64,000 bases of DNA. Origin: Actinomadura livida (GTDB lineage: Bacteria; Actinomycetota; Actinomycetes; Streptosporangiales; Streptosporangiaceae). This document shows positions 25,269 to 33,112 of the stretch, in pieces. Within the stretch, counting starts at the first letter, position 1. Each line of letters begins with the position of its first letter. Below the pieces are notes generated by a model. The model worked only from the letters and a program-made list of their open reading frames with translations. It did not search any database and was not told where the DNA came from. The position numbers and the translations under genes were made by a program. Location of the stretch: positions 46,256 through 110,255 of the forward strand of contig NZ_BMRO01000002.1 in NCBI RefSeq assembly GCF_014648675.1, given 5' to 3'.

Positions 25269-25894
25269 GGGGTCGCGTCGCGGATGATGGGCAGCAGGTA
25301 GCGGCGCGCGAAGGTCCGGGCGCCCTCGTCGTCGAGGGGGATGTGCCCGTCGGGGGTCAGCATGAGGGAGTGGGTGAGGCGGATGAGGATCTCGGCGACG
25401 ACCTCGGGGTCGACGTGCGGCGGCGCGGCGCCGGCCCGCTGGGCGGTGCGCAGGCGCCCGGCGAGGTAGCCGCGGGCCGCCGCCAGCAGCGGGCCGGCCT
25501 GCACCGTCGCGTGCGGGAGGAACAGCTCCGGCTCGACGACCATGAGGCGGGTCATCAGGCGCTGCTCCCGGCTGATCCGCAGCGTGACGGCGAAGCCCTC
25601 GATCAGCCGCTCCTCCAGGGTCGGCAGGGCCGCGACGGCCTCGTCCAGCTCGGCGAAGAAGCGCCGCGCCTCCCGCAGCAGGACGCCGGTGACCAGGTCG
25701 CCCTTGGTGGGGAAGCGGCGGTAGATGGTGGCGCGGCCGAGCCCGCACTCGCGGGCGACGTCGTCCATCGTGGTGCGGCGGGGCCCGTAGGTCTCGAACG
25801 ACCGCAGCGCGGCGTCCAGGATCCGGTCGGTCTGGGGTTCGCTCTCCGGGCCGCCCGTCAGCAGGCTGCGCAGGAGCTCGTCGTCGCTCGTCAT
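25265..25894 (-). CDS. TetR-family regulator next to an MpaB-like oxygenase
   Basis: A 209-residue TetR regulator. The N-terminal helix-turn-helix (about 25-70) reads TTMDDVARECGLGRATIYRRF; the C-terminal ligand domain has no obvious metal site. It lies 13 nt downstream of the DUF2236 oxygenase gene on the same strand, so the two probably form an operon, with autoregulation through the inverted repeat at 26828-26846. Its last 4 nt overlap the end of HK2. Confidence 0.9.
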   Translation of the reverse strand: MTSDDELLRSLLTGGPESEPQTDRILDAALRSFETYGPRRTTMDDVARECGLGRATIYRRFPTKGDLVTGVLLREARRFFAELDEAVAALPTLEERLIEGFAVTLRISREQRLMTRLMVVEPELFLPHATVQAGPLLAAARGYLAGRLRTAQRAGAAPPHVDPEVVAEILIRLTHSLMLTPDGHIPLDDEGARTFARRYLLPIIRDATP

Positions 25895-25907
25895 CGTGCG
25901 GCCGACT

Positions 25908-26804
25908 CTAGCCGCCCGGCGCGCGGCGGGCCCTGCGCGCGGCCCGGGCCGCGATGGGGGAGTAGAGCAGCCGCTCGGGCGTCGCGGCGCCCGCCGCGCG
26001 CACGCTGCGCGCGAACACGTCGAAGCGGACCTGGTCGGCGGTCGTCCAGGGCAGCCCGAACCGCTCGCGCAGGACGGGCGGGAGCGTCGCGATGCCCGTC
26101 CTCCGCAGCACCCGGGACGGGGGGAGCGCGATGCCCGTCCATGCGGCCTTGGGCAGGGGCCACTTCGGGGGCGGCGGCAGCGGCTTCCGGTCGAGTTCGA
26201 TGAGCAGTTCCACGGTGGAGTTGTTCTCGAGGCGGTTCTCGACCATGTCGCCGAAGTAGTCGCGGAAGGCGGCGGGGTCCTCCGGCAGGTGGCGTTCGGT
26301 GATGCCGAGGGCGAGCGCGAGGTCCCGCCACTCCTGGAAGAGCCGCTTCTCCTCGGCGGGCTCCAGCGCGCGTCCGAACACGCGCTGGGTGTGCACCATG
26401 CCGTGGTACAGGGTGGCGTGGACCCACAGGTACGCCTCGGGGTTCAGCGCGTGGTAGCGGCGGCCTTCGGCGTCGACGCCCTTGATGTCCTTGTGGATCT
26501 CGCGCAGCCGGGCCGCCTCGGTGCGGCCGCGCTCCTCGCCGCGGTACCCGAGGAAGTCGTTCGCCGACTCCAGGGTGCGCATCAGGCGCCCCCAGCGGTC
26601 CTCCACGAAGGCGGAGTGGTCGGCGACGCCCGCGCCGACGACGGGGTGCGCGACCTGCAGCAGCAGCGTCGACCTGCTGGTGAACACGCCGCGCCAGTCG
26701 CCCGCGTAGCGCCAGGTGAGCGAGGACGGCCCGGGGATCGCGCCCGCCGGGCGGCGCGCCGCCGGTTCCGGCGCGGGGGAGGTGCGGGTGTCGAGGCTTT
26801 CCAT
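25908..26804 (-). CDS. DUF2236 (MpaB/Lcp-like) oxygenase family protein
   Basis: A 298-residue member of the DUF2236 family, which includes the heme-dependent latex-clearing protein Lcp and fungal MpaB oxygenases. Conserved segments include WRGVFTSRSTLLLQVAHPVVGAGV, HALNPEAYLWVHATLYHGM and EWRDLALALGI; the His residues in AHPVV and WVHATLYHG are candidate heme or metal ligands. No signal peptide, unlike secreted Lcp. It leads a two-gene operon with a TetR regulator. Substrate unknown. Confidence 0.85.
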   Translation of the reverse strand: MESLDTRTSPAPEPAARRPAGAIPGPSSLTWRYAGDWRGVFTSRSTLLLQVAHPVVGAGVADHSAFVEDRWGRLMRTLESANDFLGYRGEERGRTEAARLREIHKDIKGVDAEGRRYHALNPEAYLWVHATLYHGMVHTQRVFGRALEPAEEKRLFQEWRDLALALGITERHLPEDPAAFRDYFGDMVENRLENNSTVELLIELDRKPLPPPPKWPLPKAAWTGIALPPSRVLRRTGIATLPPVLRERFGLPWTTADQVRFDVFARSVRAAGAATPERLLYSPIAARAARRARRAPGG

Positions 26805-26827
26805 GGCGGCTCGCCCTCATGAGACGT

Positions 26828-26846
26828 TAATACAAAAGCCGTATCA
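26828..26846. promoter_or_regulatory. Candidate TetR operator upstream of the DUF2236 gene
   Basis: Arms TAATAC (26828-26833) and GTATCA (26841-26846) around 7 nt match in five of six pairs. The site is AT-rich against a very GC-rich background and lies 24 nt upstream of the minus-strand ATG at 26804, where a promoter is expected. Confidence 0.5.
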
Positions 26847-26876
26847 TCATCTGAATCGGGCGGCAAGGCGGGGCCG

Positions 26877-27281
26877 TCAGCCCGGACCGGGGCCGTGCAG
26901 CGCGGCGACCGCCTCGTCCTGCGTCGGGTGGGCGATGAGGTGGCGGTCCAGGCCGCTGCGCTCGAGGATGGTGCGGAACCGCCGCTCCGGCCGCGCCAGC
27001 ACGAACTCGCCCCCGGCGCGGTGCGCGCTCTTCCAGAGGACGATCAGCGCGTTGAGGCCCGAGGAGTCGCAGAAGTCGACCTCGCCGACGTCCATGACGA
27101 CCCGCGGCGGCCCGTCCAGCAGGCGCATGTCGGCGAGGACGTGGTCGCGCAGCTGGTCAGAGGTGAGGATGGTGAGCTCCCCTTCGGCCTCCACGACGAG
27201 ACAGGAGTTGCGGGTGGTGCTGCGGACGCGCAGCGGTTCGGGAGGGACCGCGCCCGGCGGTCCGTCCGCTCCCAGGGTCAT
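26877..27281 (-). CDS. STAS-domain anti-sigma-factor antagonist
   Basis: A 134-residue single STAS domain protein of the SpoIIAA/RsbV type. Such proteins bind RsbW-type anti-sigma kinases and free a sigma factor when unphosphorylated. The phosphorylatable Ser is in VDFCDSSGLNALIVLWKSA (about 73 or 74). ATG 27281 has GGAAGG 8 nt upstream; the GTG 9 nt earlier overlaps that site and was rejected. No partner kinase or sigma gene is adjacent; a HATPase-containing protein is at 54140-55057, too distant to link. Confidence 0.88.
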   Translation of the reverse strand: MTLGADGPPGAVPPEPLRVRSTTRNSCLVVEAEGELTILTSDQLRDHVLADMRLLDGPPRVVMDVGEVDFCDSSGLNALIVLWKSAHRAGGEFVLARPERRFRTILERSGLDRHLIAHPTQDEAVAALHGPGPG

Positions 27282-27367
27282 GCCGATCACCTTCCGTTGT
27301 CGCAGGCAGGTCGCCTACCCGTGGCGGGGCGGGTCATGCGGGCCGCCGGCGGGAGGCGTCCGGCGGA

Positions 27368-28237
27368 TCAGCGGAGGCGGATGAACTCGATGGCCTCGTC
27401 GGCGAGGCGCCGGGCGGGCGGCGCGTAGCGGTCGCGCAGCTCCCGCACCACCCGCTGCGCCCGGATGGCGGGCCAGTCCGCGGGCAGGTGCTGGACGGGG
27501 AGCCGGGGGTCGGCGCGGACGAGCTGCAGCCACTCGGTGGTCAGCCACAGGTGCCGGGCGAGGTCGTCGGGGGCGCCGGGCAGCGGGTCGGGGCGGTCCC
27601 AGCGGCCGAGGAACGCGCGGTACCCGTCGGCGAGGCCGTCCAGGTCGAACGCCTCGCGCAGCATCCCGGCCACGTCCGTGGGCTGCTCGGCGGCCCCGGC
27701 GAAGACCTTGAGGTGGCCGTTCAGGCCGAGCCCGGCGACGATCGGGCGGACGTCCACCCGGGACGGCGCGATCCACGTGCCGTTGCCGAGCGAGCCGAAC
27801 CCGGCCCAGGTGAGCCGGGCGCGCAGATCGTGGCGGACGCGCTGCCACGACTCGGGCATGGAGAACGCCAGCACCGTCCAGGTACCGTCCCAGTCGTCGT
27901 TGAGCACGCCGTGCCGCCAGACGCGGTCCTCGCCGTCCCGCAGGATCTCCTCCGACCGGGGGGTGAGCCCGAAGTGCATGCGCCGGCCGGAGCGGTGCCG
28001 CATGAGCAGGCCCCGGCCGACCATGCGGCTCAGCGTCGACCGGACGGCGTGCTCGCCGACGCCGAGTCGCGCGAAGGTCGTGATGAAGCTGCCGGAGAAC
28101 ACCGCGATGTCGCGGCCGAGGACGTAGTTGCCGAGGTAGGTCAGCATCAGCGACTGCGGCCGGAGCCTCGGGTACGGCTCACCGGCCGCCCGCGGCCCCG
28201 CCGCGCTGCCCGTGTTCACGCTTCCGGCTCCCGTCAT
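27368..28237 (-). CDS. PaaX-family transcriptional repressor
   Basis: A 289-residue PaaX-like regulator. It has the N-terminal winged helix (PQSLMLTYLGNYVLG, AVRSTLSRMVGRGLL), the middle domain (GTWTVLAFSMPESWQRVRHDL), and the C-terminal domain (LWLTTEWLQLVRADPRLP). In PaaX the effector is phenylacetyl-CoA; here it is divergent from an acyl/aryl-CoA ligase, so a CoA thioester effector is plausible. The ATG at 28237 (MTGAGSVN) is chosen over a longer arginine-rich extension. A near-palindrome at 28288-28303 lies in the shared promoter region. Confidence 0.85.
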   Translation of the reverse strand: MTGAGSVNTGSAAGPRAAGEPYPRLRPQSLMLTYLGNYVLGRDIAVFSGSFITTFARLGVGEHAVRSTLSRMVGRGLLMRHRSGRRMHFGLTPRSEEILRDGEDRVWRHGVLNDDWDGTWTVLAFSMPESWQRVRHDLRARLTWAGFGSLGNGTWIAPSRVDVRPIVAGLGLNGHLKVFAGAAEQPTDVAGMLREAFDLDGLADGYRAFLGRWDRPDPLPGAPDDLARHLWLTTEWLQLVRADPRLPVQHLPADWPAIRAQRVVRELRDRYAPPARRLADEAIEFIRLR

Positions 28238-28287
28238 CCCGCCAGCGTAACGACGGCGGCGGGACCTGCCGCCGCGCCCCGGCACAG

Positions 28288-28331
28288 ATCTTCTGCAAAA
28301 GATTGACCGCTGTGAAGAATACGCCTAACTT
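28288..28331 (+). promoter_or_regulatory. Promoter and candidate PaaX operator of the CoA-ligase operon
   Basis: TTGACC (28303-28308), 17 nt, TAACTT (28326-28331) form a good promoter for the gene at 28370. A 16-bp near-palindrome ATCTTCTGCAAAAGAT (28288-28303, 14 of 16 positions symmetric) abuts the -35. The divergent PaaX-family gene makes that protein the likely binder. Confidence 0.65.
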
Positions 28332-28369
28332 CGCCCGTAGGCCCATCCCTCCGGGAGAGGACAGCCCGA

Positions 28370-29884
28370 ATGCGCAACGAAGGACTCGGGTCCTGGCCGG
28401 CCCGCCGCGCCCGCAAGACCCCGCGGGCGGCCGCCCTGGTCCACCAGGGGCGGACGCTCTCCTACGCCGCCCTGCTCGGCCGTGTCGCGCGCCTGGCGCA
28501 CGCGCTGCGCGGCCTCGGCGTCCGGCCGGGCGACCGGGTCGCCTACCTCGGCCCCAACCATCCGTCCTTCCTGGAGACGCTGTTCGCGACCGGCATGGCG
28601 GGCGGCGTCTTCGTCCCGGTCAACACGCGGCTCACCGCCCCCGAGATCGCCTACCAGCTGGCCGATTCGGGCGCGTCGGCACTGGTGTACGGGCCGTCCC
28701 ACGCAGGGCTGGCGGAGGCCGTCCGCGACGACGCGTCCGCCCGCACGGAGATCGCGGTCGGCGACCGGGGGGAGGGCGGGTACGAGGCGCTCCTCGACGC
28801 CGCGCCGGACGAGCCGCTCGACCTTCCCGTGGCGCTCGACGACCCCTGCATGATCATGTACACGTCCGGGACGACCGGGCGGCCCAAGGGCGCGACGCTC
28901 ACCCACGGCAACATCACCTGGAACGCGGTCAACGTCCTCATCGACCACGATCTGGTGGCGGGGGAGGTGGCGCTGGTCTCCGCGCCGCTGTTCCACACCG
29001 CCGGCCTCAACATGCTGACGCTGCCGGTGCTGCTCAAGGGCGGGACGTGCGTGCTGGTCGCCGAGTTCGACCCCGCCGCGACCCTCGATATGATCGCCGA
29101 GCACCGGGTCACGTTCATGTTCGGGGTGCCGACGATGTTCCAGCGGGTCGCCGCGGAGCCGGGCTGGGCCGGCGCGGACCTGTCCTCCCTGCGCATCCTC
29201 ACCTGCGGCGGCGCGCCGGTCCCGCCGTCGCTGATCGAGACGTACCAGAGCCGGGGCCTGACGTTCCTGCAGGGCTACGGGATGACCGAGGCCGCGCCGG
29301 GCGCGCTCTTCCTCGACGCCGCGCACGCGGTGTCCAAGGCCGGGTCGGCCGGCGTGCCGCACTTCTTCAGCGACGTGCGCGTGGTCGGTCCCGGCATGGC
29401 GGACGTGTCGCCCGGCGAGACCGGTGAGGTCGTCGTGCAGGGGCCGCACGTCATGCGCGGCTACTGGGGCCGTCCGGAAGACACCGCGGCGGTCCTCGCC
29501 GGCGGCTGGTTCCGCAGCGGCGACGCCGCCCGCGTCGACGAGGACGGCTACGCCTACATCGTCGACCGGATCAAGGACGTCATCATCTCCGGGGGCGAGA
29601 ACGTGTACCCGGCCGAGGTGGAGAACGCGATCCTCGCCGACCCCGGCGTGCAGGACTGCGCGGTCATCGGCGTCCCGGACGACACGTGGGGCGAGGTCGG
29701 CCGGGCGGTCATCGTCCCGCGCCCCGGCGCGGAAGTTGACCCGGGCAAGGTCCTCGGCGCGCTGGCCGGACGGCTCGCCCGCTACAAGATCCCCAAGTCC
29801 GCGGTGCTGGCCGGCGAGATCCCCCGCAACGCCGCCGGGAAGATCCTCAAGGCGCGGCTGCGCGAGGAGCACGGCATGCCATGA
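28370..29884 (+). CDS. Acyl/aryl-CoA ligase (ANL superfamily)
   Basis: A 504-residue AMP-forming CoA ligase. The P-loop is MIMYTSGTTGRPKGATLTHG, the A5 motif GYGMTEAAPG, and the A7-A8 region YIVDRIKDVIISGGENVYPA; the A10 catalytic Lys is in PRNAAGKILK. It converts a carboxylic acid to its CoA thioester. The neighbours (PaaX and IclR regulators, Rieske oxygenase) suggest an aromatic or aryl-aliphatic acid, but ANL sequence alone does not fix the substrate. It is overlapped ATGA by the IclR gene. The start ATG 28370 has GGGAGAGG about 8 nt upstream. Confidence 0.9.
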   Translation: MRNEGLGSWPARRARKTPRAAALVHQGRTLSYAALLGRVARLAHALRGLGVRPGDRVAYLGPNHPSFLETLFATGMAGGVFVPVNTRLTAPEIAYQLADSGASALVYGPSHAGLAEAVRDDASARTEIAVGDRGEGGYEALLDAAPDEPLDLPVALDDPCMIMYTSGTTGRPKGATLTHGNITWNAVNVLIDHDLVAGEVALVSAPLFHTAGLNMLTLPVLLKGGTCVLVAEFDPAATLDMIAEHRVTFMFGVPTMFQRVAAEPGWAGADLSSLRILTCGGAPVPPSLIETYQSRGLTFLQGYGMTEAAPGALFLDAAHAVSKAGSAGVPHFFSDVRVVGPGMADVSPGETGEVVVQGPHVMRGYWGRPEDTAAVLAGGWFRSGDAARVDEDGYAYIVDRIKDVIISGGENVYPAEVENAILADPGVQDCAVIGVPDDTWGEVGRAVIVPRPGAEVDPGKVLGALAGRLARYKIPKSAVLAGEIPRNAAGKILKARLREEHGMP

Positions 29885-30702
29885 CGGCACGCGAGCCGCC
29901 GGCGTCCGCCGGGCCCCGGGGCGGCGGGCGCCCGACCGTCACCAGCCGCGTGCTGGACATCCTGGAGGCGTTCTCCGCCGAGAGCGCCGCGCTGAACATC
30001 ACGCAGATCGCCCGCCGCGCCGGGCTGCCGCTGTCCACCGCGCACCGGCTGGTCGGCGAGCTGACCCGCTGGGGCGCCCTGGAACGCGACGGCGGCGGCC
30101 TGTACCGGATCGGGCTGCGGCTCTTCGAGGTCGCCGCGCTCGCGCCCCGGGGCTTCGCGCTGCGCGAGGCCGCGATGCCGTTCCTGGAGGACCTCTACGA
30201 GGCGACGCACGAGAACGTCCACCTCGCCGTCCTGGACGGCCTGGAGGTCGTCTACATCGAGCGGATCTCCGCCCGCGACGCCGTGCACGTCCTGTCCCGC
30301 GTCGGGGGGCGCTGGCCCGCCCACGCGACGGGCGTCGGCCTCGCGATGCTCGCGCACGCCGACACCGCCCTCCAGGAGCGCGCGATCGCGGGTCCCCTGC
30401 GCGGCTTCACCGACAAGACGATCACGTCCGGGCCGCGGCTGCGGCGCGTCCTCGCCGAGGTCCGCCGGACGGGCGTCGCGGTCAGCGACGGCCAGGTCGA
30501 GACGTTCGCGCTGTCGGTCGGGGCGCCCGTCTTCGGCCCGGACGACGGCGTCGTCGCGGCCGTCGCGATCGTCGTCCCGTCCGACGGCTGGGACGCGCGG
30601 GCGCTGATACCGGTCGTCCGCGCCAGCGCCCGCGGCATCTCCCGGGCGCTCGGCGCCCCCCGCGCGCTGCGCCCTCCGGAGACCGCGCTGCACGGCCGCT
30701 GA
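29881..30702 (+). CDS. IclR-family transcriptional regulator
   Basis: A 273-residue IclR regulator. The winged helix reads VTSRVLDILEAFS and LNITQIARRAGLPLSTAHRL, followed by the GAF-like effector domain (HENVHLAVLDGLEVVYIERI, WPAHATGVGLAMLA). It is coupled to the CoA ligase by an ATGA overlap and precedes the Rieske oxygenase by 104 nt. A perfect inverted repeat TTCCGT-TGG-ACGGAA just downstream resembles IclR-type operators, suggesting it controls the oxygenase. Confidence 0.92.
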   Translation: MTAREPPASAGPRGGGRPTVTSRVLDILEAFSAESAALNITQIARRAGLPLSTAHRLVGELTRWGALERDGGGLYRIGLRLFEVAALAPRGFALREAAMPFLEDLYEATHENVHLAVLDGLEVVYIERISARDAVHVLSRVGGRWPAHATGVGLAMLAHADTALQERAIAGPLRGFTDKTITSGPRLRRVLAEVRRTGVAVSDGQVETFALSVGAPVFGPDDGVVAAVAIVVPSDGWDARALIPVVRASARGISRALGAPRALRPPETALHGR

Positions 30703-30710
30703 CGGGCGGT

Positions 30711-30725
30711 TCTTCCGTTGGACGG
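30711..30725. promoter_or_regulatory. Inverted repeat TTCCGT-TGG-ACGGAA (candidate IclR operator)
   Basis: Perfect 6-bp arms with a 3-nt spacer, 81 nt upstream of the Rieske oxygenase ATG and just after the IclR stop. Short arms spaced 3 nt resemble reported IclR-family sites. Binding is inferred. Confidence 0.6.
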
Positions 30726-30806
30726 AATCGCTGTGGCCCGCCTCGCCGCGGTGCCGGGATGGTCGGAACGACCCTGTCCACCCGCCGTCCTCCGGAGGAG
30801 CGCCCC

Positions 30807-31826
30807 ATGGTCTTCGCACGCAACCAGTGGTACGTGGCCGCCTACAGCCAGGAGGTGGGCGACGGCCTCCTCGCCCGGACCGTCTGCGGCGAACCCCTCG
30901 TCCTGTACCGGACCCGGGCGGGGGAGGCGGTCGCGCTCACCGACCGCTGCGTGCACCGCCGCTTCCCGCTGTCGGAGAGCAACCGGGACGGCGACGACAT
31001 CGTCTGCGGCTACCACGGGTTCACCTACGCGCCCGACGGGGTGTGCGTCGCCGTTCCGGGGCAGACGCGCGTTCCCCGCACCGCCCGCGTCCCCGCGTTC
31101 CAGATCGTCGAGCAGGACTCGCTCGTCTGGGTCTGGATCGGCGAAGGGGAGGGTGACGCGAAGGCCATCCCGCGCGCCCCGTGGCTGGACTCGCCCGGCT
31201 ACGTGACCGTCCGCGGGATGGAGCACCTCGACGCCCGCTACGAACTGCTGGTCGACAACCTGCTCGACCTGTCCCACGAGACGTACCTGCACGCGGGCTA
31301 CATCGGCACGCCCGAGGTGGCGCAGACCCCCATCACCACCGAGGTGGACGAGGACGCGGGCGTCATCTACGTGAGCCGCCGCATGAAGGACGTCGAGTGC
31401 CCGTCCTTCTACCGCGAGTCCACGGGCATCGAGGGCCGCATCGACCGGTGGCAGGACATCGAGTACCACCCGCCGTGCCTGTACCTCCTGCACAGCCGCA
31501 TCGCCCCGACCGGCATCGAGCCCGGCCCGGACGGCGACGACCCGAGGGCCTGCCACGCCGAGATCGTCTACGCCATCACGCCGGAGACCGAGACCACCAC
31601 GCACGACTTCTGGATGGTCGCCCGCGACTTCGCCCTCGACGACGAGGGCGTCTCGGAGTTCCTCGCCGAGAGCAACCGGACGGTCGTCCTCCAGGACGTG
31701 GAGGCGCTGAACACCCTGGAGAAGGTGATCGCCACCGAGCCGGAGGGCTACCAGGAGCTGTCCATCAACATCGACACCGGCGGCCTCGCCGCGCGCCGCA
31801 TCCTGCAGCGGCAGACCGCCCGATGA
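30807..31826 (+). CDS. Rieske non-heme iron oxygenase, alpha subunit (VanA-like)
   Basis: A 339-residue aromatic-ring oxygenase or O-demethylase component. The Rieske [2Fe-2S] ligands are Cys48-His50 and Cys67-His70 (CVHRRF...CGYHGF). The mononuclear iron site is in NLLDLSHETYLHAGYIG, with the bridging Asp and two His. Length and N-terminus (FARNQWYVAAYSQEV) match the vanillate/phthalate-type single-subunit family. It needs an electron donor; no ferredoxin reductase (VanB type) follows, only a 60-residue ORF. ATG 30807 follows GGAGGAG. The substrate is probably an aromatic acid (inferred from the ligase and regulators). Confidence 0.92.
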   Translation: MVFARNQWYVAAYSQEVGDGLLARTVCGEPLVLYRTRAGEAVALTDRCVHRRFPLSESNRDGDDIVCGYHGFTYAPDGVCVAVPGQTRVPRTARVPAFQIVEQDSLVWVWIGEGEGDAKAIPRAPWLDSPGYVTVRGMEHLDARYELLVDNLLDLSHETYLHAGYIGTPEVAQTPITTEVDEDAGVIYVSRRMKDVECPSFYRESTGIEGRIDRWQDIEYHPPCLYLLHSRIAPTGIEPGPDGDDPRACHAEIVYAITPETETTTHDFWMVARDFALDDEGVSEFLAESNRTVVLQDVEALNTLEKVIATEPEGYQELSINIDTGGLAARRILQRQTAR

Positions 31827-32005
31827 GCCCGGCCGGCCCGGTGATCCCTGCTCGCCCGGTGAGCGGCGGGCGGCTGCGGGTGGAGTGGTCGCCGGGGTCG
31901 GACCGCCTCACCGGCATCTGCCACTGCGGCGCCCGGCGCACCGCCGAGGACCCGGCCGAGATCTGGACGTGGCTCCTCGCCCACCCCGGCCACGGGACCC
32001 CGTGA
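31823..32005 (+). CDS. Small protein coupled to the Rieske oxygenase
   Basis: A 60-residue ORF starting with an ATGA overlap on the oxygenase gene. The sequence has SDRLTGICHCGARRTAEDPA and ends WTWLLAHPGHGTP. A CxC pair and two His residues near the end could bind metal, but four-ligand geometry is not evident. No family was recognised. The translational coupling and normal codon bias argue that it is real. Confidence 0.6.
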   Translation: MSPAGPVIPARPVSGGRLRVEWSPGSDRLTGICHCGARRTAEDPAEIWTWLLAHPGHGTP

Positions 32006-32030
32006 TCCACACCGCCGTCGCCCGGCCTGG

Positions 32031-32049
32031 TTAGCTTAGGCTACCCTTA
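32031..32049 (+). promoter_or_regulatory. IdeR/DmdR iron box upstream of the siderophore permease genes
   Basis: TTAGCTTAGGCTACCCTTA matches the IdeR consensus TTAGGTTAGGCTAACCTAA at 16 of 19 positions. It also contains TAGGCT as a possible -10 and lies 4 nt from the GTG start, suggesting a leaderless, iron-repressed transcript. Confidence 0.85.
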
Positions 32050-32053
32050 CGCC

Positions 32054-33112
32054 GTGCTGTCCCCCGTGCGGAAACCACCGCCCTCACCTGCGCAGGCGGA
32101 CGGGCCGCCCGGCGCTCACCGCCGGGCGTACCGGTGGTGGCTCGCCGCGCTGGCGGCCGCGCTGCTGGCGGCGATCGCCGCCAGCCTCGCGATCGGCGCC
32201 GGCGACGTCCCGCTCGGGCGGGTGCTGCCCGGCGTGCTCTCCCCGGACGACGACTCGCGCGCCGAGCTGATCGTCCACGAGCTGCGGCTGCCCCGGACGC
32301 TCCTCGGGATCGCGGTGGGCACGGCGCTCGGGCTCGCCGGCGCCGTCATGCAGGCGCTCACCCGCAATCCGCTCGCCGAACCGGGCCTGCTCGGCGTGAA
32401 CGGCGGGGCGGCGCTCGCGGTCGTCATCGTCATCGGCGCGTTCCAGGTGGACGACCCGCTCGTCTACGTGTGGGCGGCGTTCGCCGGCGCGGCGGGCGCC
32501 GCCGCGCTGGTCTACATGATCGGGGCGCGGGGGAGGGGCGGCGCGTCGCCCGGGCGGCTGGTGCTCGCCGGCGCCGCGGTCAACGCCGTGTTCAGCGCGC
32601 TGACGGCCGGGGTGATGCTGCTCAGCCCGCAGAGCTTCAACGGCTTCCGGTTCTGGCAGGTCGGCTCCGTCGGCGCCCGGGACATCTCCGTCTTCGTGCG
32701 CATCCTCCCGTTCGTCGTCGCCGGGACGGCGCTGGCGCTGCTGCTCGCCCGCCCGCTGAACGCGCTCGCCCTGGGCGACGAGGCGGGCCGCGCCCTCGGC
32801 TCCAGCCCCGGGCGGACCCGCGCGCTCGGCGCCCTCGCGATCGTGGTGCTGTGCGGCGCCGCGACGGCCGCGGCCGGGCCGATCCTGTTCCTCGGGCTGG
32901 CCGTCCCGTTCATCGTCCGCGCCATGGTCGGCCCCGACCAGCGGCGCGTGCTGCCGTGCTCGCTGCTGCTCGCCCCCGTCCTGCTGCTGTCCGCCGACGT
33001 CATCGGCCGCGTCGTCACGCCCGGCGAGCTGGAGACCGGGATCGTCACCGCGTTCCTCGGCGCGCCGCTGTTCGCGCTGATGGTCCGGCGGGGAAGGACG
33101 CGCGACCTGTGA
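32054..33112 (+). CDS. Iron-siderophore ABC importer permease (FecCD family), first subunit
   Basis: A 352-residue FecCD/BtuC-type permease with about ten membrane helices. Family motifs are RLPRTLLGIAVGTALGLAGAVMQALTRNPLAEP and GPILFLGLAVPFIVRAMVGPD. The start is GTG 32054 just after the iron box; a GTG at 32069 is an alternative. It overlaps the next permease gene (GTGA). Regulated by iron through IdeR (inferred from the box). Confidence 0.92.
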   Translation: MLSPVRKPPPSPAQADGPPGAHRRAYRWWLAALAAALLAAIAASLAIGAGDVPLGRVLPGVLSPDDDSRAELIVHELRLPRTLLGIAVGTALGLAGAVMQALTRNPLAEPGLLGVNGGAALAVVIVIGAFQVDDPLVYVWAAFAGAAGAAALVYMIGARGRGGASPGRLVLAGAAVNAVFSALTAGVMLLSPQSFNGFRFWQVGSVGARDISVFVRILPFVVAGTALALLLARPLNALALGDEAGRALGSSPGRTRALGALAIVVLCGAATAAAGPILFLGLAVPFIVRAMVGPDQRRVLPCSLLLAPVLLLSADVIGRVVTPGELETGIVTAFLGAPLFALMVRRGRTRDL

